Source: Tellurirhabdus bombi (GTDB lineage: Bacteria > Bacteroidota > Bacteroidia > Cytophagales > Spirosomataceae). From it: a DNA stretch of 64,000 bases. Each line of letters starts with the position of its first letter. Positions within the stretch are counted from its first letter, which is position 1. A program made the translations under genes and the position numbers. Below the pieces are notes generated by a model. The model did not search any database. It had not been told where the DNA came from and saw nothing but the letters and a program-made list of their open reading frames with translations. Positions 1 to 8,846 of this stretch are shown in pieces. The stretch is from NCBI RefSeq assembly GCF_021484805.1, contig NZ_CP090557.1:2120001-2184000 (forward strand), read 5' to 3'.

Positions 1-132
1 CCCAACATCAGCTTTCTTACCTTTTTTGTTTACGCGGCCTATGGCGTGTCCATTGTCTATAGCCTGCTGCTGGTGATTTCGTACAATTACTTTCAGCGAA
101 AGAAAAAAGAAACGCTGGCGGTTGTGGTATGA
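1..132 (+). CDS. C-terminal fragment of a membrane protein
   Basis: The first 43 codons visible run open from the window edge to a TGA stop. They encode a hydrophobic stretch of about 25 residues (one membrane helix) followed by a short basic tail containing FQRKKKE. The 5' part lies outside the window, so the family cannot be named. The tail looks like the cytoplasmic end of a polytopic inner-membrane protein. The gene converges on the pyruvate kinase gene, and a hairpin lies between the two stops. Confidence 0.55.
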   Translation, partial: PNISFLTFFVYAAYGVSIVYSLLLVISYNYFQRKKKETLAVVV

Positions 133-140
133 ACACAAAA

Positions 141-178
141 AAGCGGAGGCAAAAGTACAATGACTTCTACCTCCGCTT
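141..178. terminator. Bidirectional terminator between convergent genes
   Basis: A perfect 9-bp inverted repeat, AAGCGGAGG (141-149) and CCTCCGCTT (170-178), is separated by a 20-nt loop and lies exactly between two convergent stop codons. A-rich sequence on the left and TTTA on the right give short U-runs in both directions. Confidence 0.6.
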
Positions 179-192
179 TATAAACGTATTTT

Positions 193-1632
193 TTATTCGG
201 TAATCGACAAACGCACGGTGTTGGTTTTCCGGTGCTTCGACATCGGCATACTCAACACATTGACGTAAATATCACCCTCCGAAATCACGCCTTGTTCTTT
301 GAGTTTTTCCTTGATTTCGTTAACGGTTTGGTCAACGCTGGCTTCTTGTGCCGGGATGTAAGGCAGCACGTAAACACCCCAGTACAAACCAAGTGTGTTC
401 ATCAATCGGCGGTCGGTGGTGCAAACGAAAAGAGCCGCTTTCGGGCGGTGGTGCGACAGGCGAACTGCCGTATAACCCGAAGTCGTAATGCCGATGATTG
501 CTTTGGCGTGCGTATCGCGAGCCAGACGGCAGGCGCTCATCACCACGTTGTCATTCAACACGTTTTCGGTTGGGTGCTCATTAACGTAAGCGTGGTACCG
601 GAAATAAATGGAATCCGAGAGAGCTTCTACTTTCTGGATGGTCCGCGACATGTTTTCAACAGCCAGAATTGGGTATTTACCGGAAGCCGTCTCGGCGCTA
701 AGCATCACGGCATCAGCACCATCCAGAACAGAGTTAGCAACGTCGTTGATTTCGGCGCGGGTTGGACGAGCAGCGTCGATCATGCTTTCGAGCATTTGCG
801 TCGCTACGATAACCGGTTTGCCCGCCTTATTGGACTTTTCAACCAGCATCTTCTGAATCATGGGCACGTCTTCCGCAGGAAGTTCAACCCCGAGGTCACC
901 CCGGGCCACCATGATCGCGTCCGTTGCTTCGATAATTTCGTCGATGTTATCGATCGCTTCCGGCTTCTCAATTTTAGCCACCACACGGGCGGTTTTGCCT
1001 TTAGACTGAATGTATTCTTTTACTTCCAGAATTTCAGACGCCTGGCGAACAAACGAAAGAGCAATCCACTCAACGTCGTGTTCCAGACCAAATTCCAGGT
1101 CAGCGTAGTCTTTTTCAGTTACTGAAGGAATCGACACCTTCGTGTTTGGCAGGTTAACGCCTTTCTTCGATTTCAGCGGACCTCCGTAAACAACTTCCGT
1201 AACGACGTCTGTGCCATCGATACCGATCACTTTTACTTCCAGTTTTCCGTCGTCAAGCAGGATGCGCTCGTCGGGGCGAACGTCGTGGTACATGCCTTTG
1301 TAAGGCGTGCTGACGCGCTCGGCGGTACCGATCAGCTCTTCGTTTGTAAAGGTCAGTTTGTTGCCCGGTAACAGGATAACGCCCTCGTTGTTTTCTACCT
1401 TTCCAACACGGATTTTAGGGCCTTGTAAGTCTTGCAGGATGCAGAGGTTCAGACCGTGTTCTTCGTTCAGTTCGCGAATGCGCTGGATACGGACAAGGTG
1501 TTCAGCGTGGTCGCCGTGGGAGAAATTAAGCCGGAAAACGTTTACACCAGCTTTGGCCAGTGCTAACAGCTGTTCTTTACTTTCGGACGCCGGACCGACC
1601 GTTGCAACAATCTTAGTTCTTTTGAATGACAT
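193..1632 (-). CDS. pyk: Pyruvate kinase
   Basis: Encodes a 479-residue cytosolic pyruvate kinase, which converts phosphoenolpyruvate and ADP to pyruvate and ATP at the last step of glycolysis. The N-terminus (RTKIVATVGPAS) is the family signature. Further on come LNFSHG, the active-site AKIEKPEA segment, MVARGDLGVELP, and ATQMLESM followed by PTRAEINDVANSVLDGADAV. The C-terminal allosteric domain (about 340-479) is present, and the length is normal. ATG is the only sensible start because the conserved N-terminus begins at once. A TAATTTTG -7 element lies 39 bp upstream, and the gene appears to be transcribed alone. Confidence 0.97.
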   Translation of the reverse strand: MSFKRTKIVATVGPASESKEQLLALAKAGVNVFRLNFSHGDHAEHLVRIQRIRELNEEHGLNLCILQDLQGPKIRVGKVENNEGVILLPGNKLTFTNEELIGTAERVSTPYKGMYHDVRPDERILLDDGKLEVKVIGIDGTDVVTEVVYGGPLKSKKGVNLPNTKVSIPSVTEKDYADLEFGLEHDVEWIALSFVRQASEILEVKEYIQSKGKTARVVAKIEKPEAIDNIDEIIEATDAIMVARGDLGVELPAEDVPMIQKMLVEKSNKAGKPVIVATQMLESMIDAARPTRAEINDVANSVLDGADAVMLSAETASGKYPILAVENMSRTIQKVEALSDSIYFRYHAYVNEHPTENVLNDNVVMSACRLARDTHAKAIIGITTSGYTAVRLSHHRPKAALFVCTTDRRLMNTLGLYWGVYVLPYIPAQEASVDQTVNEIKEKLKEQGVISEGDIYVNVLSMPMSKHRKTNTVRLSITE

Positions 1633-1670
1633 GGGACTTGGCTAAGTCAATGCACGATGCTATATAAGGA

Positions 1671-1678
1671 CAAAATTA
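1671..1678 (-). promoter_or_regulatory. Candidate -7 element of the pyk promoter
   Basis: On the minus strand this reads TAATTTTG, a full match to the Bacteroidota primary-sigma -7 consensus TAnnTTTG, 39 bp upstream of the pyk ATG. I see no good TTTG -33 element at the expected spacing, so the call rests on the -7 box and its position. Confidence 0.45.
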
Positions 1679-1903
1679 ACTGCCTATTCCGAATTAACAC
1701 GAGTTTATTGACTTTGACTTATGAAATTTTGGTTATGAGTTTTCTGAGAAAAATAAAATTTGGGATATTAACGTAAAAATTCCCGTTTATTTTCGCTTTG
1801 CTGATCCTTACTTTCTGTGACAGTTTTTAGGCAATAAGTTGCTTACTAATAGAAAGATAGGTCTGTAAGCGGCATACTGTAATTACTAAAGATCTCGGTT
1901 TAA

Positions 1904-3211
1904 CTAAACAATTTTTTTCAGCACATAATACAAGGGCGCTCCGCTGAAAAAAAGCCCCCAACCAATGGCTGCCGGAATCGGATCATTGATAATGACGTTC
2001 AGAGAAACGCCAATCAGAAAGAGCACGAAAAGCAGCGGTATCCACGGGTAAAGCCCGATTTTAAAGCCCGTATGCGTATCCTGTCCTTTCACGCGCTTCC
2101 GAAAGACAAACAAAGTGGCTGCTGCACTAGCCAGTGCAATGCTATCGACCGACATCACATAACTGACAATTTTTTCGAAAGCTCCCAGAACCAGCAAAGA
2201 CAGCAGCATAATCGCCACCAGGAAAGTCAGGGCAAATTCCTGCGTCTGCGTGCGTTCGTTGACGCGCTTGAAAATGGGCGGTAAAATGCCATCGTCGGCC
2301 ATGGCGTAGTAGACGCGGGGCAGCGACAAAAGGCTGGCATTTAAATACCCCAAAACAGAAACAAAAATGGCAACCGAAGCCAGTCGAAAGCCCCACGTAC
2401 CAAACATCGCCTGGGCCAGGTCAGCCGCAACGAGCTTGGAGCCCGTAAGTCCGGCAAAACCCAGTTGATGGTAATAAGCGTAATTCAGCAGCAGATACAA
2501 GGCCATGATCAGCAGCATGCCGCCAATGATACCGCGGGCCGTGTTGCGGGTTGGATTCTTAATATCGGCTCCGAAGTTAAGCGTCTGCTGGTAGCCGCCG
2601 TACGTATAAAAAACGGCAATGAGCGACGTTGCAAAGGCCAGCAGCGGCGAGTTCTGGCCGACGGCTGACGGTACACCAGCATCTCCCGAAGCGGAACTCA
2701 TGAAAACGCCCAGGCATAAAATAGCCATCAGCACGATTTTAAGGCTACTGAGGATGTTCTGCGTGCGGGAGCCCGAACGGATGCCGAGGAGATTGATGAC
2801 GTAAAACAGCAGTACCAGCGCGATGGCGGTGCCGTTAAGGCCCATCTGGTTGTGCAGGGCGTCGGGCAGGAGCGGATTGATGTATTCGGCGCCGATGAGT
2901 GCCACGCCCACGTTGCCCGCGCCGTAGGTCAGCACAATCACCCAGTTCAGCATGAAGGCAAAAACCGGGTGAAAGGCTGTGGAGATTAGTTTGTAAAAGC
3001 CCCCCGGAAAATGGTAACGCGCCCCGATTTCTGCAAAAGTCAGCGCCCCGCACAAACTCACAAGTCCGCCAACGATCCAGGCGGCAAAGAAAAGAGTGGG
3101 GGTACCTGCCGATTGGGCAACGATAGCCGGTGTTCGAAAAATGCCAACCCCAATAACGAGGCTGACTACAATCATAATGAGGTCGAAAACAGAGAGCTTA
3201 GGTTGAATCAT
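1904..3211 (-). CDS. APC-superfamily amino acid permease
   Basis: A 435-residue, strongly hydrophobic protein with about twelve predicted membrane helices. The first helix carries the APC signature GVGIFRTP, and the second is followed by FAEIGARYHFPGG, typical of LAT/YfnA-like amino acid transporters. It should work as a secondary transporter or exchanger in the inner membrane; the substrate cannot be read from sequence. Its start lies 12 bp after the stop of a 56-aa gene, which in turn follows the SpmA/SpmB-like gene by 12 bp, so the three form one minus-strand operon. Confidence 0.88.
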   Translation of the reverse strand: MIQPKLSVFDLIMIVVSLVIGVGIFRTPAIVAQSAGTPTLFFAAWIVGGLVSLCGALTFAEIGARYHFPGGFYKLISTAFHPVFAFMLNWVIVLTYGAGNVGVALIGAEYINPLLPDALHNQMGLNGTAIALVLLFYVINLLGIRSGSRTQNILSSLKIVLMAILCLGVFMSSASGDAGVPSAVGQNSPLLAFATSLIAVFYTYGGYQQTLNFGADIKNPTRNTARGIIGGMLLIMALYLLLNYAYYHQLGFAGLTGSKLVAADLAQAMFGTWGFRLASVAIFVSVLGYLNASLLSLPRVYYAMADDGILPPIFKRVNERTQTQEFALTFLVAIMLLSLLVLGAFEKIVSYVMSVDSIALASAAATLFVFRKRVKGQDTHTGFKIGLYPWIPLLFVLFLIGVSLNVIINDPIPAAIGWGLFFSGAPLYYVLKKIV

Positions 3212-3223
3212 CCAGTGAGTGAG

Positions 3224-3394
3224 CTATTTTTGGCGCGTGCGTTTGGCCTGGGCTTTTTCCTGTTCTTCGCGTTCGTATTCCTCGCGGCGGCGTTTTTCGG
3301 CTGACAGGTTCCGGTACAGGCCATTCAGGACATAAATATCATCTACTTCGTCAATTAATCGGTGCAGTTCTTCGCGGACTTCAGTAATGTTCAT
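3224..3394 (-). CDS. Small charged protein, antitoxin-like N-terminus
   Basis: A 56-codon ORF on the minus strand from ATG (3394) to TAG (3224). The N-terminal half (ITEVREELHRLIDEVDD) resembles the short helical orphan-antitoxin-like proteins common in Bacteroidota. The C-terminal half is almost wholly charged (EKRRREEYEREEQEKAQAKR) and should form one long helix or coiled coil. It sits between the SpmA/SpmB-like gene and the APC permease with 12-bp gaps on each side, which supports real translation within the operon. No toxin gene is adjacent, so a toxin-antitoxin role is not supported. Confidence 0.6.
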   Translation of the reverse strand: MNITEVREELHRLIDEVDDIYVLNGLYRNLSAEKRRREEYEREEQEKAQAKRTRQK

Positions 3395-3406
3395 AAAAGT
3401 TGTTGG

Positions 3407-4642
3407 TTAATGGAAAAAGAAATACCCCAGCGCGATGCCAGCCAGCACGCCGATGAAGTCGGCAGTGAGTCCGGCCACGATGGCATAGCGGGTTTTCTTA
3501 ATACCTACTGAACCAAAATACAACGCAACAATGTAAAATGTTGTATCGGCTGCCCCCTGAAAAATACACGATAAGCGCCCTACGAACGAATCCGGGCCAA
3601 ATTCCTTCATGGCGTCGATCATCAGCGCCCGTGACGCGCTTCCGCTCAGGGGGCGCATCAGCGCCACGGGCAAAGCATCGGTAAAATCTGTATTAACGCC
3701 CATCAAACCAATCAGGTATTTCATGCCATCGACCACGTAGGCCATAGCACCCGAATTTCGCAACGCGCTGATGGCTACCAGCATCCCGACCAAGTACGGA
3801 ATAATTCGGACGGAAGTTTCAAAGCCACCTTTCGCGCCTTCGATAAAGGCATCGAAAATATCCACTTTCTTGCGCAGTGCGCCAAGCAGGAACGCGACGA
3901 TAATGACGAACAAGGTGACGTTCCCCACCACTTTGGACACCTGCTCAATCTCTTCCTTAGGCAGCGACGACAGATACCACAACGCCAGCACCAGAAACGT
4001 CGTGATGCCGCCCAACCAGCCCATTACCAGTCCGTTAAACAGATTGATTCGCTGCTTTAGCGCAACAATGAACATGCTGCAAACCGTGGCTACGTAAGTT
4101 CCGATGAGGCAGGGAATAAAAATATCGGAGGGGTCTTTGGCTCCTAAAATCGCCCGTTGCGCCATAATACCCAAAGGAATAATCGTCAGGCCGGACGTAT
4201 GCAACACCAGAAACATAATCTGGGCGTTGGAAGCGGTGTCTTTCTGCGGGTTCAGCTCCTGTAAACTTTGCATTGCTTTCAGACCAAAGGGTGTGGCCGC
4301 GTTGTCGAGACCGAGCATGTTGGCCGAAAAATTCATGATCATCTGCCCATTGGCCGGATGGTTTTTCGGTACTTCGGGAAACAATTTGTTGAAAAAGGGG
4401 CCGATGATGCGCGCCAGAAAGTTGATGGCTCCCGCTTTTTCGCCAATATTAAGCAGGCCTAGAAAGAAGGTCATCACGCCCGCCAGTGGCAAGGCAATGT
4501 CCATTACCGCAACTTTCGACGAATCAAAAAGGCCCTCAACAATGGTCTTGAAAATTTCCGTATCACCCAGAAAAATTAACTTAAAAAGCGCAATCAGGAA
4601 GGCAACCAGGAAAAAACCTACCCAGATATAATTAAGAGCCAT
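3407..4642 (-). CDS. SpmA/SpmB-like nucleoside-recognition membrane protein
   Basis: A polytopic inner-membrane protein of 411 residues from the MALNYIW start. The sequence has two similar halves, each with the nucleoside-recognition (Gate) pattern: an N-terminal half with NMLGLDNAATPFGLKAM, and a C-terminal half with MRPLSGSASRALMI and FQGAADTTFYIVALYFGSVG. These match the SpmA and SpmB spore maturation proteins, which occur as one fused polypeptide in Bacteroidota. Its role outside sporulating bacteria is not known. I chose the start at 4642. The 19 extra codons possible upstream read out of the intergenic region shared with the divergent dipeptidase gene and lack family character. Confidence 0.85.
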   Translation of the reverse strand: MALNYIWVGFFLVAFLIALFKLIFLGDTEIFKTIVEGLFDSSKVAVMDIALPLAGVMTFFLGLLNIGEKAGAINFLARIIGPFFNKLFPEVPKNHPANGQMIMNFSANMLGLDNAATPFGLKAMQSLQELNPQKDTASNAQIMFLVLHTSGLTIIPLGIMAQRAILGAKDPSDIFIPCLIGTYVATVCSMFIVALKQRINLFNGLVMGWLGGITTFLVLALWYLSSLPKEEIEQVSKVVGNVTLFVIIVAFLLGALRKKVDIFDAFIEGAKGGFETSVRIIPYLVGMLVAISALRNSGAMAYVVDGMKYLIGLMGVNTDFTDALPVALMRPLSGSASRALMIDAMKEFGPDSFVGRLSCIFQGAADTTFYIVALYFGSVGIKKTRYAIVAGLTADFIGVLAGIALGYFFFH

Positions 4643-4701
4643 GTTACGGTTGTGTAGTTTTACTCCAATATTCAGCATTCCACCTTCAATATTCAACAAG
4701 C

Positions 4702-5391
4702 ATGCTTCATATTCGTCGTATTTCTTTACTTTTTACCTTACTTTTTCCTCTTTATAGCCTTGCTCAGACAAAGACAGAAAAGGCAATGATTCGGCAAGGA
4801 TTGCTTGATATTCAGAAAGTTGAACCGAGTATTTTGGTTGACTTGAAGTATTCGACAACGGATAATTTTTTGGGCAAAGATATTTACGGAGATTTAAACC
4901 GAGCTTACCTGCAACCCGCAGCCGCTAAAAAATTAGCCAAGGCCAGTAGCTACCTGAAAAAAGTAAAGCCTACGTACCGCTTGCTGGTCTACGACGCGGC
5001 CCGGTCAAAGGCGGCTCAGGTCAATTTATGGAACTCCTTGAAACTGCCCGAAGGTATCCGGCAGAAATACGTGGCACCGCCGCGTCTTGGCTCCATTCAC
5101 AGTTACGGTTGCGCCGTCGATCTGACCATTGCCGCGCTGGACGGCAAAAGTGGACAGTACAAACCGCTGGATATGGGCACCAAGTTTGATTATTTCGGTG
5201 ATCTGGCTTACCCCGAAAAAGAAGAGGCTTTACTAAAAGCCGGGAAACTGACTAAAAAGCAGGTCGAGAACCGGCGCTTGTTGCGCTCTGTCATGGCTCA
5301 GGCGGGTTTTTCGTCCATCAAAACGGAGTGGTGGCACTTCAACGCGCTGTCGAGAAGCCAGGCGAAGGCCACCTACAAAATTGTTGAATAG
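4702..5391 (+). CDS. M15 D-alanyl-D-alanine dipeptidase (VanX/DdpX-like)
   Basis: A 229-residue protein with an N-terminal signal peptide (cleavage likely after LYSLAQ, residue 22), so periplasmic. The zinc site of the M15D family is intact: SIHSYGCAVD gives His133 and Asp140, and EWWHF gives the catalytic Glu209 and zinc ligand His212. Arg101 in DAARS matches the conserved VanX arginine. The expected reaction is hydrolysis of D-Ala-D-Ala, for wall turnover or recycling. No VanH or VanA ligase lies nearby, so there is no reason to infer glycopeptide resistance. It diverges from the SpmA/SpmB-like gene and converges on the MoeB-like gene. Confidence 0.9.
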   Translation: MLHIRRISLLFTLLFPLYSLAQTKTEKAMIRQGLLDIQKVEPSILVDLKYSTTDNFLGKDIYGDLNRAYLQPAAAKKLAKASSYLKKVKPTYRLLVYDAARSKAAQVNLWNSLKLPEGIRQKYVAPPRLGSIHSYGCAVDLTIAALDGKSGQYKPLDMGTKFDYFGDLAYPEKEEALLKAGKLTKKQVENRRLLRSVMAQAGFSSIKTEWWHFNALSRSQAKATYKIVE

Positions 5392-5406
5392 ACAAAAAGC
5401 GTTAAA

Positions 5407-6549
5407 TTAATAAACTTCCATTTCCGGCTCAACATCCCGTGCCCAGGCGTGAATCCCGCCTTCCAGACTCATTAGGTTGGAGCGCCCGTACTCTTTTTGT
5501 AGGTAATCAACGATGTATTGGCTGCGAATGCCGTGGTGGCAATAAACCACAACCGGTTTGTCCGTAGGAATGCGTTTGATGTTGTTGTTGATGATATTCA
5601 CCGGAATCAAAACGGCATTTTCGAGGTGACAGATGTTGTACTCGGGGCGTTCGCGCACGTCGAGCAGAAAGATGTCTTCGCCATTAGCCAGTCGGTCGGC
5701 CAGTTCCGTGACGGTCATGTTCCGGCGGGCGGGGGTAATGGGGTTTGTGCGGGCACCATCGGCCCAGCCTTGCTGAGCTGCTGCTTCGGCATCGAGTCGC
5801 CGCCGAACCCGAATTTTCTGAAAACTCATCGCCAGCAAATCAACCATCAGCAGTTCTTCGGTCAGCGCCTGCCCGATACCGGTAATCAGTTTGATGACTT
5901 CACTAGCCTGGTAGGTACCAATCACGCCTGGAAGAACGCCCAAAACGCCCGTTTCGGCGCAATTTGGAATTTCCATCTGGTTCGGAAATTCAGGGAAAAG
6001 GCAGCGGTAGGTGGGGCCTCGCCGAACTTCTGTTGTATGCTCACTGTCTGCCAAAGGAGCATTTAACACAGCCACCTGCCCCTCAAAACGGTGGATAGCG
6101 CCATAAACAAATGGTTTTTCCTGCATCACGCACACGTCATTTACCAGATAACGAACCGTGAAATTATCGGTACAATCGACAATAATGTCGTATTCGGCGG
6201 TAAGCGTCAGGGCGTTAGAGCGGTCGAGGGCGTAGGCGTACGATTTTAACTGAATTTCCGGATTTAGTTTCCGCAAATGATTGGCGGCCATTACCGCTTT
6301 AGGCTGGCCCACCTGCTCGGTCGTGTACAAAACCTGTCGCTGTAAATTGCTGATATCAACCGTATCGGAGTCGATGATGCCAATGGTGCCAACGCCCGCC
6401 GCGGCCAGATACATCAACACGGGGCAGCCTAGGCCTCCGGCTCCAACTACTAAGACACGCGCTCGTTTCAATTTAAGTTGTCCTTCCACACCGATTTCCG
6501 GGAGGTTGATATGCTTTTGGTAACGGGCGGTTTCAGCAGGCAGTAACAT
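5407..6549 (-). CDS. MoeB/ThiF-family adenylyltransferase with C-terminal rhodanese domain
   Basis: A 380-residue two-domain sulfur-carrier activating enzyme. Residues about 1-250 form the E1-like domain, with the nucleotide motif GAGGLG (36-41), the SNLQRQ segment (67-72), and the catalytic-cysteine motif IPNCAETGVLG. Residues about 275-380 form a rhodanese domain with the loop VVYCHHGIRS, whose cysteine carries persulfide. Such fusions adenylylate the C-terminal Gly-Gly of a ThiS/MoaD-type protein and pass sulfur to it. The two CxxC zinc motifs of E. coli MoeB are not intact: only TYRC remains at the first site and none at the second. No moa or thi genes adjoin it, so the pathway is undecided. 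Confidence 0.88.
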   Translation of the reverse strand: MLLPAETARYQKHINLPEIGVEGQLKLKRARVLVVGAGGLGCPVLMYLAAAGVGTIGIIDSDTVDISNLQRQVLYTTEQVGQPKAVMAANHLRKLNPEIQLKSYAYALDRSNALTLTAEYDIIVDCTDNFTVRYLVNDVCVMQEKPFVYGAIHRFEGQVAVLNAPLADSEHTTEVRRGPTYRCLFPEFPNQMEIPNCAETGVLGVLPGVIGTYQASEVIKLITGIGQALTEELLMVDLLAMSFQKIRVRRRLDAEAAAQQGWADGARTNPITPARRNMTVTELADRLANGEDIFLLDVRERPEYNICHLENAVLIPVNIINNNIKRIPTDKPVVVYCHHGIRSQYIVDYLQKEYGRSNLMSLEGGIHAWARDVEPEMEVY

Positions 6550-6944
6550 AGTATTTGAGGAAAGGGAATACGTTTACAACACTTATTTTACAACGAAGAT
6601 TTAACATATTAAGCATATGAGGGCTAAATATTTATTTAACGAACCAATTACAGGATTCGGGTAACATCTGTTACAAGGAAGGATGCAATCCAACAATTTG
6701 GCGTTCAAGCGTACACGAAAAAATGACTGGGTGACAGGCTTAAAGAAAGGACAAATTACCCTGTAATGAGGAACTTACAGAGCGTAATTAACCCTCAAAG
6801 AAAATCGAAAAAGAAAGAAGAATTACTGCGTGCGTTAAGCGGCAGGGACAGCAACTGTTTGTTGGCGGAGGAGCGCCTCTGTTGGTGAGCTATTAGTCTG
6901 AGATATTCCAGCGACGCACCCAAGGCACGCCGCTGGAAATCAAT
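6550..6944. other. 395-bp intergenic region, no gene found
   Basis: This lies between the MoeB-like gene (start 6549) and the aspS stop, and should hold the MoeB-like promoter. I see no tRNA fold and no long ORF. A 27-codon ATG-to-TAA frame at 6683-6766 follows a purine-rich AAGGAAGG but has no recognisable features. The only clear structure is the hairpin at 6906-6938, just after aspS. Confidence 0.5.
6906..6938 (-). terminator. Hairpin after aspS
   Basis: An 8-bp inverted repeat (TTCCAGCG at 6906-6913, CGCTGGAA at 6931-6938) begins a few bases after the aspS stop on the minus strand. No clean U-run follows, so it may be a weak terminator or an mRNA 3'-end stabiliser. Confidence 0.35.
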
Positions 6945-8723
6945 CTATTTAACGGCAATCTTTAGCTCATTCAGTTGGGCTTGGGCAATGGTCGATGGAG
7001 AATCGATCATCACGTCGCGGCCCGAATTATTTTTAGGGAACGCAATGAAATCGCGGATGGAGTCGGCACCACCAAAGATTGAGCAAAGGCGGTCGAAACC
7101 GAACGCAATTCCACCGTGTGGCGGCGCTCCGTACTCAAACGCATCCAGCAAGAAGCCAAATTGCGCTTTCGCCTCTTCCGGTGAAAAGCCCAATACACCG
7201 AACATTTTCGCTTGTAGGTCGCGCTGGAAAATCCGAATCGAGCCACCGCCCACTTCGGTTCCGTTGATAACCATGTCGTACGCATTGGCCCGAACGGCAC
7301 CGGGATCGGTGTCAAGCAGCGCAATATCTTCCTGCTTGGGCGATGTAAACGGGTGGTGCATCGCAAACCAGCGGCCTTGCTCGGGCTGGCCTTCTTCCTC
7401 ACCCCATTCGAGAAGCGGGAAATCCAACACCCAAAGCACATTGTACTGATTAGGATCACGGAGTTTCAGGCGAGAACCCATCTCCAGGCGCAGTTCGCTG
7501 AGTTGCTTACGGGCCTTGTTGGCTTCACCCGATAAAATCAGCACCAGGTCGCCCGGTTCCGTTCCGAACCGTACAGACCACTGTTTCAGGTCTTCTTCGC
7601 TGTAAAATTTATCGACGGAGGATTTCAGCGTGCCGTCAGCATTATGCCGGAAATAAATCAGCCCTTTCGCGCCAATCTGCGGCCGTTTTACCCAATCCGT
7701 CAGTTCATCAATTTGTTTCCGCGTATACTCGGCGCAGCCTTTCGCGTTGATACCAACGACTAATTCGGCGTTGTCAAATACGGCGAAATTTTTCCCCGAT
7801 GTCAGGTCAACCGTATCGAAAAGTCCTTTCAGCTCAACGAACTTCATGCCAAAGCGCGTATCGGGCTTATCGGAGCCGTACAGCGACATGGCTTCGGCAT
7901 AAGTCATGCGGGGAACTTCGCCCAGGTCGATATTTTTTACCGTCTTGAACAGGTGTTTCACCAGGCCTTCGAACATTTGCAGAATATCCTCCTGCTCAAT
8001 AAACGACATCTCGCAGTCGATCTGCGTAAATTCAGGTTGGCGGTCGGCGCGTAGATCTTCGTCGCGGAAGCACTTCACAATCTGGTAATACCGGTCGAAA
8101 CCCGAAACCATCAAAAGCTGCTTGAACGTCTGTGGTGATTGCGGCAAGGCGTAGAACTCGCCCGGATTCATGCGGCTTGGTACAACAAAATCCCGCGCTC
8201 CTTCCGGCGTCGATTTGATCAGCACAGGCGTTTCTACCTCAATAAATTCCTGGCCGTCCATGTAAATCCGCGTTTGCTGGGCCACTTTGTGGCGCAACTC
8301 CAGATTACGGCGTACGGAACCCCGACGCAAATCCAGGTAGCGGTATTTCATGCGTAAATCATCGCCGCCATCCGTCTCATCTTCAATCAGGAAAGGGGGT
8401 AATTTAGCCGGATTCAGTACGTCCAGTCCCGCCAGTTTGATTTCGATATCGCCCGTTGGCAGGTTGGGGTTTTTAGACTTCCGTTCTATGACTTCGCCGC
8501 TTGCTTTCACGACGAACTCCCGGCCCAGGATGCGGGCTTGTTCGAGAATGGCAGGAGCGGTTTGGCCTTCTTCCAGAATCAACTGCGTGATGCCATAACG
8601 GTCGCGCAAATCAATCCAGATCATGCCGCCTTTGTCGCGGATCCGTTGCACCCAGCCGCAAAGAGCGACTTGTGTGCCAACGTGTTCCATGCGGAGTTCA
8701 CCGCAGGTATGAGTTCGTAGCAT
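6945..8723 (-). CDS. aspS: Aspartyl-tRNA synthetase
   Basis: A 592-residue class II aminoacyl-tRNA synthetase of the bacterial type, charging tRNA-Asp in the cytosol. It has the N-terminal OB-fold anticodon-binding domain (about 1-110, containing [15 protein letters not shown]), the catalytic core with motif 2 [18 protein letters not shown], the bacterial GAD insertion (about 290-410), and motif 3 GIAFGFDRL near the end. The length is normal for the family. The ATG start gives the standard [11 protein letters not shown]-terminus. A TAATTTTG -7 element lies 28 bp upstream, and a hairpin follows the stop. Confidence 0.97.
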   Translation of the reverse strand: MLRTHTCGELRMEHVGTQVALCGWVQRIRDKGGMIWIDLRDRYGITQLILEEGQTAPAILEQARILGREFVVKASGEVIERKSKNPNLPTGDIEIKLAGLDVLNPAKLPPFLIEDETDGGDDLRMKYRYLDLRRGSVRRNLELRHKVAQQTRIYMDGQEFIEVETPVLIKSTPEGARDFVVPSRMNPGEFYALPQSPQTFKQLLMVSGFDRYYQIVKCFRDEDLRADRQPEFTQIDCEMSFIEQEDILQMFEGLVKHLFKTVKNIDLGEVPRMTYAEAMSLYGSDKPDTRFGMKFVELKGLFDTVDLTSGKNFAVFDNAELVVGINAKGCAEYTRKQIDELTDWVKRPQIGAKGLIYFRHNADGTLKSSVDKFYSEEDLKQWSVRFGTEPGDLVLILSGEANKARKQLSELRLEMGSRLKLRDPNQYNVLWVLDFPLLEWGEEEGQPEQGRWFAMHHPFTSPKQEDIALLDTDPGAVRANAYDMVINGTEVGGGSIRIFQRDLQAKMFGVLGFSPEEAKAQFGFLLDAFEYGAPPHGGIAFGFDRLCSIFGGADSIRDFIAFPKNNSGRDVMIDSPSTIAQAQLNELKIAVK

Positions 8724-8750
8724 ACGAATAATTCTTAGTCAAAAGAGGGG

Positions 8751-8758
8751 CAAAATTA
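8751..8758 (-). promoter_or_regulatory. Candidate -7 element of the aspS promoter
   Basis: On the minus strand this reads TAATTTTG, matching TAnnTTTG, 28 bp upstream of the aspS start. No convincing -33 box is visible. Confidence 0.45.
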
Positions 8759-8846
8759 ATGATTTCTGAACGGTATTAGACTTCGTTTTTACGGATTAAT
8801 GTGATTACCGGCGATTTTCTTTGGCATTTGGCCTAGAATAGCGCCT

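Noticed and set aside
232-1125. Long open frame antisense to pyk (297 codons)
   Set aside because: It is a shadow of the conserved pyruvate kinase codons, with no family similarity or start context of its own.
4643-4699. 19-codon N-terminal extension of the SpmA/SpmB-like protein
   Set aside because: It reads through a short repeated CAATATTCA sequence in the divergent promoter region and lacks family character.
4702-5391. VanX-like gene as a vancomycin-resistance marker
   Set aside because: No vanH, vanA or vanRS genes adjoin it, and M15D dipeptidases are common housekeeping enzymes.
6683-6766. 27-codon ORF after a purine-rich AAGGAAGG
   Set aside because: The purine run directly abuts the ATG, the peptide has no signal, helix pattern or recognisable motif, and this organism seldom uses Shine-Dalgarno sequences.
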